Shown: in pieces, positions 1 through 4,990 of the stretch
How positions within the stretch are numbered: the stretch's first letter is position 1
How the letters are laid out: the number at the start of each line of letters is the position of its first letter
From: Anaerolineales bacterium
GTDB taxonomy: Bacteria > Chloroflexota > Anaerolineae > Anaerolineales > UBA4823
NCBI GenBank assembly: GCA_028687395.1
Contig: JAQUAE010000113.1
Coordinates: forward strand, 1 to 6,378
DNA: 6,378 bases
Direction of reading: 5' to 3'
The notes under the pieces: generated by a model
Seen by the model: only the letters and a program-made list of their open reading frames with translations
What the model was told of the DNA's origin: nothing
Database searches by the model: none
Translations under genes and position numbers: made by a program

Positions 1-481
1 AAATGCCGTAAGTGGTCATGTAGCGGTTCATTTCCAGGGCAAAAATCCACAGCAGGTTGGGCTTAAGCGGCCGTTCGGTGGTGTGGTCGAAGATGGTGAG
101 AAAGGCGGCCTGCGCGTGGGGGTAGTAGCTGGACATCTTCTCCTCGGCGATAACCAGGACGACATCGAACATGCCAGAAGCGATGTGGTACCAGCCTTGA
201 GCGGGCATAAACACGCCGGTTCCCCCACCGACATATGAACGCATGTAAGGCTTGTTCCACGCTCCGGCGCCGTCCGAGAGGTATTCGCCATTCATGTGCA
301 CGCCGTCGAACGAATCAGGCGCGGTGCCCAGGCACACAGCCTGGATGTCATCCATGGTCAGCTCGCAGGAATCGAGCGCCATGCGCGCCGCCTGCCAGGT
401 GAGCTCCTTGGCAGTCTCCTGGGCGCGACGGACGAATTTGGTCATCCCCGCGCCGACTACTGCTACTTTTCGCATTCCCAT
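1..481 (-). CDS. Thiolase-superfamily protein (SCP2/acetyl-CoA acetyltransferase-like), C-terminus cut by window edge
   Basis: The first 160 residues are visible; the frame is open to the window edge, so roughly the last 60% is missing. The N-terminus has the thiolase pattern: a first strand VAVVGAGMTKF (residues 6-16), a helix AKELTWQAARMAL, DDIQAV, and then ASGMFDVVLVIAEEKMSS (101-118), which matches the strand and EKM motif after the nucleophile elbow of SCP2-type thiolases. ALEMNRYMTTYG (148-159) matches the conserved helix of the family. The elbow itself reads SYVGGGTG (82-89): no cysteine is there, and the aligned position is about Gly86. A true thiolase reaction is therefore doubtful, and a non-thiolase acyl-CoA role is inferred. 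The start at 481 is preferred because AAAGGAAG lies 5 nt upstream; ATG at 475 is the alternative. It follows the other thiolase-like gene after 17 nt, so the two are probably co-translated partners. Family assignment is firm; the reaction is unknown. Confidence 0.85.
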   Translation of the reverse strand, partial: MGMRKVAVVGAGMTKFVRRAQETAKELTWQAARMALDSCELTMDDIQAVCLGTAPDSFDGVHMNGEYLSDGAGAWNKPYMRSYVGGGTGVFMPAQGWYHIASGMFDVVLVIAEEKMSSYYPHAQAAFLTIFDHTTERPLKPNLLWIFALEMNRYMTTYGI

Positions 482-486
482 TTCAG

Positions 487-494
487 CTTCCTTT
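487..494 (-). promoter_or_regulatory. Ribosome binding site of the downstream thiolase-like gene
   Basis: AAAGGAAG on the minus strand ends 5 nt before the ATG at 481 and sits in the 17-nt gap after the previous stop codon. It favours the 481 start over the in-frame ATG at 475. Confidence 0.6.
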
Positions 495-498
495 CCGC

Positions 499-1650
499 TC
501 AGTTAGCCAGGATTACCACGGCGCTGCTGGTCGTGGGAACCCCTCGCCAGGATTGCGCCAGCCCGATCTCGACGTCTTCCAATTGTCGCCCTCCGGCTTC
601 ACCGCGCAGTTGCAGCACCACTTCCAGCGCCCTGGCCAGGCCGCTGGCATCCAGAAGGTGCCCGTTGCCCAGGCTGCCGCCGGAGATGTTGACCGGTAGG
701 TCGCCATCCGGAGCGGTGAATCCTTCGCTGGTGAGCGTCCCGGCTTCACCTGGACGACAAAAACCGAGCGCTTCGAGGCTTTGCAGTTCCTTGTAAGCGT
801 AGGTGTCGTCGACTTCGGCGAAATCCACCACCTGGAGGGGATTGCGGATGCCCGCTTGCTGGTAGGCCATGACGGCCGCGTTGGCAGTATGGCTGTTGGA
901 CGACCAGTCACGGCTCTCCAGGGAGGCGGATTCGTTGCACCAACCCAATCCCAGGAGCCATATGGGCTTCTCGGCCAGGGATGAAGCTACCTCTGCGGAG
1001 GCCAACACCATGACGATGGCACCGTCCGCATGGCGAGCGGCTTCTCGCTGGCCGAGCGGCCAGGCGAGTGGGGGTCCCTCCAGGACGTCCTCCAGGCGGA
1101 GGTTTGCGGCGTAGGCGGCGCTGGGGTTCTTCAAGGCGTTGGCTTTGTTCTTCACTACCACGGCGGCGCAGTCCTGGCGGGTGGCCCCGGATTCGAAGAG
1201 GAAGCGGTTCATCTCCAACCCGGCGACGAAATGGGTGTTGAGGCGCAGAGGCCGGTTGAGCACGGGGTCTTGCGCATAGGCTGTCACTTCCGGAAAGGTG
1301 AGGATGTTGGAGGCTTTGCTATGCCCTTCCAGGGCGACGATATCGAACTGGCCGGTGCGGATGAGCATCGCAGCCGTCGCCAATCCATGCAAGCCATCGC
1401 CGGTGATGGTGTGCATGGGCTTCAAGGCTGCCCCCAGTTGGTCGGGTGTGTATTCGTCGAAGATGCTGGTACCTTCGTGGAAATCTTCCGCCACGGTGAC
1501 AAAACTTTGAATATCTCTTCGTGGGTCGACGCCGGCGTCCGCGTATGCCTTTACCGCGGCTGCGTAGACCAATTCCTTATACGAGAGTTCCGGCGTGGTG
1601 GGGTGGAATCCCGCCCAACCTATGCCTACCACAGCTACCCGATCATTCAT
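499..1650 (-). CDS. Thiolase-superfamily protein lacking the catalytic cysteine
   Basis: This is a complete 383-residue protein, the usual length for SCP2-type thiolases. It begins with the family strand VAVVGIGWAG (5-14). The region TITGDGLHGLATAAMLIRTG (81-100) matches the nucleophile elbow and following helix, but the cysteine position is about Thr83. QFDIVALEGHSKAS (101-114) follows. The segment DDTYAYKEL (281-289) stands where SCP2 thiolases usually have an HDCF-type motif, so the histidine and cysteine of that motif are also replaced. The late motif NISGGSLGNGHLLDASG (321-337) keeps the catalytic-type histidine (His331). The C-terminal AQSWRGVPTTSSAVVIL (365-381) has no cysteine where thiolase I/II proteins carry the second one. 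Known relatives without the nucleophile include the steroid side-chain aldolase Ltp2, which works with a DUF35 partner; a similar retro-aldol role is only an inference here. ATG at 1650 has an excellent ribosome binding site. The next gene is a second thiolase-like protein. Confidence 0.88.
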   Translation of the reverse strand: MNDRVAVVGIGWAGFHPTTPELSYKELVYAAAVKAYADAGVDPRRDIQSFVTVAEDFHEGTSIFDEYTPDQLGAALKPMHTITGDGLHGLATAAMLIRTGQFDIVALEGHSKASNILTFPEVTAYAQDPVLNRPLRLNTHFVAGLEMNRFLFESGATRQDCAAVVVKNKANALKNPSAAYAANLRLEDVLEGPPLAWPLGQREAARHADGAIVMVLASAEVASSLAEKPIWLLGLGWCNESASLESRDWSSNSHTANAAVMAYQQAGIRNPLQVVDFAEVDDTYAYKELQSLEALGFCRPGEAGTLTSEGFTAPDGDLPVNISGGSLGNGHLLDASGLARALEVVLQLRGEAGGRQLEDVEIGLAQSWRGVPTTSSAVVILAN

Positions 1651-1656
1651 TTATGG

Positions 1657-1664
1657 CCTCCTTT
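1657..1664 (-). promoter_or_regulatory. Strong ribosome binding site of the 383-residue thiolase-like gene
   Basis: AAAGGAGG on the minus strand, a near-perfect anti-Shine-Dalgarno match, ends 6 nt before the ATG at 1650. This makes the start codon secure and suggests efficient, independent translation initiation after the 162-nt gap. Confidence 0.8.
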
Positions 1665-1717
1665 AGCCGAACTAGAGTGAGCTTGGAACACACAAGTGGA
1701 GATATTCAATTTTGAAG

Positions 1718-1755
1718 TTACGCAGTTGAGCGTGATCCTCTCCCCAACTGCGTAA
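1718..1755. repeat. 11-bp perfect inverted repeat between the lyase and thiolase-like genes
   Basis: TTACGCAGTTG (1718-1728) and CAACTGCGTAA (1745-1755) are exact reverse complements separated by 16 nt; one more pair (1716/1757) forms after a single mismatch. On the minus-strand transcript this gives a stable hairpin about 65 nt after the lyase stop codon. The downstream flank (CTTCAAAATTGAATATC) has no T-run, so it is not a canonical intrinsic terminator. The outer sequence AGGACTTACGCA resembles, from memory, terminal repeats of transposable elements in cyanobacteria and some other phyla, so a MITE or REP-like remnant is possible. A processing or mRNA-stabilising hairpin is the other reading. 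Confidence 0.65.
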
Positions 1756-1774
1756 GTCCTGCAATCGTTAATCG

Positions 1775-1800
1775 GGGGTCGCTCCCTCACGGATGACCCC
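1775..1800. other. Weak hairpin just after the lyase gene
   Basis: GGGGTC (1775-1780) and GACCCC (1795-1800) are complementary around a 14-nt loop. It begins 12 nt past the lyase stop codon on the transcript, a typical place for a 3'-end structure, but no T-tract follows. A six-pair stem with a long loop may be chance. Confidence 0.25.
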
Positions 1801-1812
1801 AAGGCGCGACGA

Positions 1813-2688
1813 TCAGACCTTGATGCCCGCAGCCCGGGCGCGCGCTAGAACCTGCTCAGCGGCACGGATGACAGGCGCGTCCACCATTCTGCCATCGATA
1901 GCGAAGGCGCCGACGCCAGCCGCCTGGTGGTCAGCGTAAGTGCGCAGGATTTGCTGCGCACGGTTGATCTCCGCTTCGTCTGGCGTGAAGGCTGCCTGCA
2001 CCGGGCCGACCTGGTTGGGGTGAATGATTTGCTTGCCACTATAGCCCAACTGCCGGCCGTGGAGGCATTCCTCGCGCAAGCCCGCTTCATTGTGAAAATC
2101 CATGTACACCATGTCGATGGCGTGCAGCTTGTAGGCGGCAGCGATGGTGACCACTGCCGAGCGGGCGTAGAGCACTTCCCAGGCCGTGGGGGTGCGCACT
2201 GCGCCGATGTCCCCTGCCAGGTCCTCGGCGCCGAAGATCAACCCGTCCAGGCGCTTACAGGCGGAGGCGATCTCACGCAAATCGACGATGGCGCGGGCGC
2301 TCTCGATGATCGCCAGCATGCGGATGGACTGCAGCGGCCAGCCGTGGGATGCTTCTGCTTTGCGGATTTGCTCGTCCACCCAACGCAGCTCTTCGCTGCT
2401 TTCTACCTTGGGAACGACGATGCCATCCGGCCGGGCGGGCAAAACGGCTTCCAAATCTACCTGGGCCAATGATGAGGCTACCGGGTTGATGCGCGCCAGC
2501 CGTTCGGAGCGGCTAAAATCCAGCTCGCGCAATGCGTCGTGGATGGTAGTCCGCGCCTGCGCTTTGCGGCTGGAGGCCACACCATCCTCCATGTCCATGC
2601 AGATGCAATCCACGTCGAGGGTGACGGCTTTGTGGATCTTCTTGATTTCATCCCCCGGCATGTACAGCAAGGCTCGCCGTGCACGCAT
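1813..2688 (-). CDS. HpcH/HpaI aldolase / citrate lyase beta-like (CitE/CLYBL-type) acyl-CoA lyase
   Basis: This 291-residue protein is a full-length member of the CitE-like TIM-barrel family, which makes or cleaves C-C bonds in malyl-, citramalyl- or related CoA esters using Mg2+. With the start at 2688 the motifs are RRALLYMPG (4-12), MDMEDGV (31-37), RINP (67-70), PKVES (93-97), IIES (127-130), FGAEDLAGDIG (152-162), GKQIIHPNQ (218-226) and the C-terminal IDGRMVDAP (264-272). By family knowledge Glu129 and Asp156 should bind Mg2+, and Asp270 should match the catalytic Asp320 of human CLYBL. The citrate-lyase alpha/gamma genes are absent, so a stand-alone citramalyl-CoA or malyl-CoA type lyase is more likely than citrate lyase itself. 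ATG at 2688 is preferred over an in-frame GTG at 2736 because GGGAGGG lies just before it and the conserved fold starts there. It follows tatC by 34 nt. The exact substrate cannot be read from sequence. Confidence 0.9.
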   Translation of the reverse strand: MRARRALLYMPGDEIKKIHKAVTLDVDCICMDMEDGVASSRKAQARTTIHDALRELDFSRSERLARINPVASSLAQVDLEAVLPARPDGIVVPKVESSEELRWVDEQIRKAEASHGWPLQSIRMLAIIESARAIVDLREIASACKRLDGLIFGAEDLAGDIGAVRTPTAWEVLYARSAVVTIAAAYKLHAIDMVYMDFHNEAGLREECLHGRQLGYSGKQIIHPNQVGPVQAAFTPDEAEINRAQQILRTYADHQAAGVGAFAIDGRMVDAPVIRAAEQVLARARAAGIKV

Positions 2689-2692
2689 GTGT

Positions 2693-2699
2693 CCCTCCC
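2693..2699 (-). promoter_or_regulatory. Ribosome binding site that fixes the lyase start
   Basis: GGGAGGG ends 4 nt before the ATG at 2688. The upstream in-frame GTG at 2736 has no such site and would overlap the tatC end by 14 nt, so the shorter 291-residue form is favoured. Confidence 0.65.
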
Positions 2700-2722
2700 G
2701 ACTTGCCCCTGAGGTAGACTCC

Positions 2723-3619
2723 TTAGCCGGTTTCACTGGCCTGGGGGTGCTGCCTGGCTTGAGCCAGGTACGCTAATCCGATACTCACGAAGTACAGCAC
2801 CATCATAGGGCCCATCACCAGGCCCATGTTCACCGGATCGACCGTGGGCGTGATTGCCGCAGCCAGTACGGCGATGATCACCACTGCCAGGCGCCACTGG
2901 TTGAGCAGGAACCTGGCTTTGACCAGGCCTGCCAGTGCGAGGGCGTAGATGACCAGCGGAAATTCAAAGAAGATACCGATCCAGAAGAGAATTGAGGTGA
3001 CGAAACGAACGTATGAGGACGGCCGCAGTTGGGTGGTGAAGCCCATGAAGTTGACCATGAAGGGTATGGCAGTAGGCAGCAGAACATAGTAAGCGAAAGC
3101 TATACCGCCTAAGAAAAAGAGCGTCGCTACGGGTATAGCGATGAGCCCGTAGAAACGCGAGCGCTTCTTCAAGCCTGGGGCGGCGAACAGCCACAGCTCG
3201 AAAGCGATGTAGGGCAGGGCGATGGCGAAGCCACACAACAGCGCCACGCGCATGAACACCCCGATGGGTTCGGTCACATCGATGGCTTGCAGCGCCTTCA
3301 AGCCGCCAACCGGTCCGGCCATGATATCGATCAGGCGCGGCGTATAGGTGAATGACAAACCCGTGGTGATGACGAGGACCAACAGGGCTCGTAAGAGGTG
3401 CTTGCGCAGGGCGTCGACGTGTTCGAGCAATCCGATCGGATTTTGTATCGTCTTGGCTAAGGTTTCCGGTAGGGGTTCATCTTCGGGATCTTCAGTCAGG
3501 AGCAGGCGCGCCTCATTGAGGCTGCTGGAGAAAAAACGGGCCAGGCTGCGCAGGAGCCACAGGATCAGGCGAAAGGGCGAGGAGATAAGGCGCCACAGAG
3601 AGCGCAGGAATTTGCGCAT
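2723..3619 (-). CDS. tatC: Sec-independent (twin-arginine) translocase subunit TatC, with long N-terminal extension
   Basis: TatC is the membrane receptor that binds twin-arginine signal peptides of folded proteins and recruits TatA. This 298-residue protein shows the six-helix TatC core from about residue 64 on: LLEHVDALRKHLL (64-76) before TM1, TEPIGVFMRVALLCGFAIALP (116-136), FELWLFAAPGL (140-150), hydrophobic segments near 156-180, 205-230, 243-260 and 264-286, the conserved Glu in FFEFPLVIY (Glu219, E. coli Glu170) and ITPTVDP (Asp261, E. coli Asp211). Two things are odd. The E. coli Glu15 position is Ala70 (Asp69 is beside it) and the Glu103 position is Ser154. The first 60 residues, rich in Arg, Leu, Trp and Phe (1-33) and then acidic, are absent from typical TatC. 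No in-frame ATG offers a shorter core start. The ATG is 5 nt past the tatA/B stop with no Shine-Dalgarno sequence, so coupled translation is inferred. Confidence 0.95.
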   Translation of the reverse strand: MRKFLRSLWRLISSPFRLILWLLRSLARFFSSSLNEARLLLTEDPEDEPLPETLAKTIQNPIGLLEHVDALRKHLLRALLVLVITTGLSFTYTPRLIDIMAGPVGGLKALQAIDVTEPIGVFMRVALLCGFAIALPYIAFELWLFAAPGLKKRSRFYGLIAIPVATLFFLGGIAFAYYVLLPTAIPFMVNFMGFTTQLRPSSYVRFVTSILFWIGIFFEFPLVIYALALAGLVKARFLLNQWRLAVVIIAVLAAAITPTVDPVNMGLVMGPMMVLYFVSIGLAYLAQARQHPQASETG

Positions 3620-3624
3620 AGGGT

Positions 3625-4146
3625 TTAGGGATTGGTCGCTTCGGATTTGGTTTCTTTGCTGGAAGCGCTCGATTCTGCGGGCGTTTCGACGAGCGGCGCT
3701 GGTGATGCGGGCGGGGAGCCTTTCTGGCCTGGGTCAGGAGGCGTGGTCCATTCCGAGAGGTCATGCTGCAGCTCTCTGGCTTCGCTCTGAATCTGATCCA
3801 GTCCCAGGTCTTTCTTGATCTTCTGCGGTTCCAGCTCTGAGAGGTCGTGCTGCAGCGCTTTGGCTTCGCTCTGAATCTGATCCAGCCCCAGGTCTTTCTT
3901 TATCTTCTGTGGTTCCAGCTCCTCTTTGATTTCTTCCAGGCCGGCTTCGCGCATCAAACGGTTGGGCAGGCGACGGATTTCTCGCGTGGCATCCTGCATG
4001 GTGTGCCAGGTGGGCGAAGTGACCAGTTTGCGCAAGAAGCGCCCTATCGTCCGCCCGGTTTTGACGATGTCGTTGGGTCCAAGGACGATTAAGGCGATGA
4101 GCATAATAAAGAAAAGTTCTAACGGTCCGATACCGAGGATATCCAT
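3625..4146 (-). CDS. tatB: TatA/TatB-family twin-arginine translocase protein, probably TatB-type
   Basis: This 173-residue protein has the Tat A/B layout: an N-terminal membrane helix (about 4-22) with a polar Glu10, the LGP hinge (22-24), an amphipathic helix GRTIGRFLRKL (31-41), then a long charged helical region and a disordered Pro/Ser/Thr/Glu-rich tail (about 133-173). The LGP hinge, length and position directly before tatC favour the TatB role (contact with TatC), but some bacteria use one bifunctional TatA/B protein, and no second one is seen here. Residues 77-104 and 105-132 are a tandem duplication of 28 residues beginning LEPQKIKKDLGLDQIQ and differing at two positions. The start fits the family; only a weak GGAAAG lies 8 nt upstream. 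It is 38 nt after nusB and 5 nt before tatC. Confidence 0.9.
   Translation of the reverse strand: MDILGIGPLELFFIMLIALIVLGPNDIVKTGRTIGRFLRKLVTSPTWHTMQDATREIRRLPNRLMREAGLEEIKEELEPQKIKKDLGLDQIQSEAKALQHDLSELEPQKIKKDLGLDQIQSEARELQHDLSEWTTPPDPGQKGSPPASPAPLVETPAESSASSKETKSEATNP
3755..3922. repeat. 84-bp tandem duplication inside the tatB-like gene
   Basis: Two adjacent 84-bp units (3755-3838 and 3839-3922) differ at 7 positions by hand count, about 92% identity. Since 84 is a multiple of 3, the frame is kept and 28 residues are duplicated, equal to four heptads. Most of the base differences are silent. Confidence 0.95.
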
Positions 4147-4174
4147 GGAGCGCTTTCCGCTATCAGGTGTGCGT

Positions 4175-4190
4175 GGCTGAGGCGTCAGCC
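4175..4190. other. Small perfect hairpin over the nusB stop codon
   Basis: GGCTGA-GGCG-TCAGCC on the plus strand gives a 6-bp stem with a 4-nt loop, and the minus-strand stem contains the TGA of nusB. No T-run follows, so it is not an intrinsic terminator. It may be chance or may modestly affect the nusB-tatB junction. Confidence 0.3.
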
Positions 4191-4625
4191 CTGCGACTTC
4201 GATTTCAAGGATTGTTGTATCTCATTCTGGCGGGCAGCCAGGCTGCCCAACACGCCATTGACGAAGCGCGGGGTGCTATCCGAGCCGAATATCTTGGCCA
4301 GCTCGACGGCTTCATTGATGGCGACCTTGATTGGAGTCATCCCGGAGACGGCAAATTCCCATAAAGCGATGCGCAAGATGTTACGGTCGATGACGGCTAC
4401 CTGGTCCAGCGGCCATTCCGGGGCGTGTTGGGTGATAAACCGGTCAAGTTGGTCTTTGATCGGCAGCACACCGAAGATGATTTGCCGGGCGAACTCGAGC
4501 AATTGCTCGCCGAGCCCAGCCTCGAGAATACGATCCTCCCAAACGAGTTGAGGGGGGTGATCGGCGATATCGATTTCATAGAGCACTTGCAGGGCAACAC
4601 CACGCGCTTTAGTTCGTGGTTTCAT
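4185..4625 (-). CDS. nusB: Transcription antitermination factor NusB
   Basis: NusB binds NusE (ribosomal protein S10) and boxA RNA to form the antitermination complex used mainly on rRNA transcripts in the cytoplasm. The protein of 146 residues matches the usual 130-150. Recognisable parts are the N-terminal RTKARGVALQVLYEID (4-19), the central VAVIDRNILRIALWEF and the C-terminal block PIKVAINEAVELAKIFG followed by RFVNGVLGSLA, all hallmarks of the all-helical NusB fold. The ATG at 4625 begins exactly at the conserved Arg-rich first helix; an in-frame TTG at 4661 would add 12 residues and overlap the upstream gene, so it is rejected. The ATG lies 7 nt past the stop of the Asp23-family gene, with only a weak GAGAGC-type site, so translation is probably coupled. 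Pairing with an Asp23-family gene recalls yqhY-nusB in Firmicutes. Confidence 0.95.
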   Translation of the reverse strand: MKPRTKARGVALQVLYEIDIADHPPQLVWEDRILEAGLGEQLLEFARQIIFGVLPIKDQLDRFITQHAPEWPLDQVAVIDRNILRIALWEFAVSGMTPIKVAINEAVELAKIFGSDSTPRFVNGVLGSLAARQNEIQQSLKSKSQG

Positions 4626-4632
4626 AGGGACT

Positions 4633-4974
4633 TCAGCTCTCACGCTCCTCAGGATAATCAATATCCTCGATTTGTACGTTCACCCGCCCAACCTTCATCC
4701 CCACCGTTTCTTCTATCGCCCGGGACACCTGCCCCTGAATGTTGCGGGCGACCTCGCGAATATTGACGTCATTCTTCAGAACGACGTGCAGATTGACATA
4801 CACGGCGTCATCGATGACCTCGACGCGCACGCCTTCGGAATAATTGTGCGCAAACAAACGGTTGACTCCAATGGGCGTGGCGTACAAGCGGCTTACACCC
4901 GGCACGCCGAGGGCAGTCAGGCGGGCGATAGTGTTCAGCACTTCCGGGGCAATGGTCGTTTTTCCGTCGCTCAT
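4633..4974 (-). CDS. Asp23/Gls24 family protein (YqhY-like)
   Basis: A 113-residue Asp23/Gls24 (DUF322) protein. Family hallmarks are the start TTIAPEVLNTIARLTALGVPGV (about 6-27), the segment GVRVEVIDDAVYVNLHVVL, NIREVARNIQGQVSRAIEE and the end VGRVNVQIEDIDY. Members are linked to envelope stress (Asp23), and the YqhY type is linked genetically to fatty acid synthesis control in Bacillus (acetyl-CoA carboxylase), which fits the neighbouring fabD/fabG; the precise biochemical role remains open. No signal peptide or membrane helix is seen, so it is cytoplasmic. ATG at 4974 is chosen because TTGGAG lies 6 nt upstream; ATG at 4980 (no spacing) and TTG at 4986 are poorer choices. It starts 16 nt after the fabG stop. 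Confidence 0.9.
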   Translation of the reverse strand: MSDGKTTIAPEVLNTIARLTALGVPGVSRLYATPIGVNRLFAHNYSEGVRVEVIDDAVYVNLHVVLKNDVNIREVARNIQGQVSRAIEETVGMKVGRVNVQIEDIDYPEERES

Positions 4975-4980
4975 TCTCAT

Positions 4981-4986
4981 CTCCAA
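4981..4986 (-). promoter_or_regulatory. Ribosome binding site deciding the Asp23-family start
   Basis: TTGGAG with 6 nt to the ATG at 4974. The same bases would be codons if the TTG at 4986 were used, and they abut the ATG at 4980, so 4974 is the best start. Confidence 0.55.
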
Positions 4987-4990
4987 GAAG

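Noticed and set aside
1030..1680. 216-residue plus-strand open frame opposite the thiolase-like gene
   Set aside because: It lies wholly antisense to a well-supported gene, has no recognisable family motifs, and reflects the reversed codon pattern of the real gene.
1718..1800. Intrinsic terminator after the lyase gene
   Set aside because: Two hairpins exist in the gap, but neither is followed by a T-run on the transcript strand, so a Rho-independent terminator is not supported.
1927..2472. 181-residue plus-strand open frame opposite the CitE-like lyase
   Set aside because: Antisense shadow of a gene whose motifs run unbroken; no domain signature or credible ribosome binding site.
2689..2736. 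Longer lyase start at GTG 2736
   Set aside because: No Shine-Dalgarno site there and it would overlap tatC; the 16 extra residues are not part of the conserved fold, and GGGAGGG precedes ATG 2688.
2753..2768. Palindrome CCTGGC-TTGA-GCCAGG near the tatC 3' end
   Set aside because: It lies inside coding sequence (YLAQARQ region), has no T-run, and is short enough to arise by codon choice.
3348..3818. Arg-rich plus-strand open frame across the tatC-tatB junction
   Set aside because: Low-complexity Arg/Ser composition typical of an antisense shadow, crossing two real genes.
3755..3922. Possible CRISPR-like or non-coding repeat
   Set aside because: Only two directly adjacent units without spacers, both in frame in a coding region; it is a protein-level duplication.
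4626..4661. Longer nusB start at TTG 4661
   Set aside because: It would overlap the Asp23-family gene, and the added residues precede the conserved NusB N-terminal helix.
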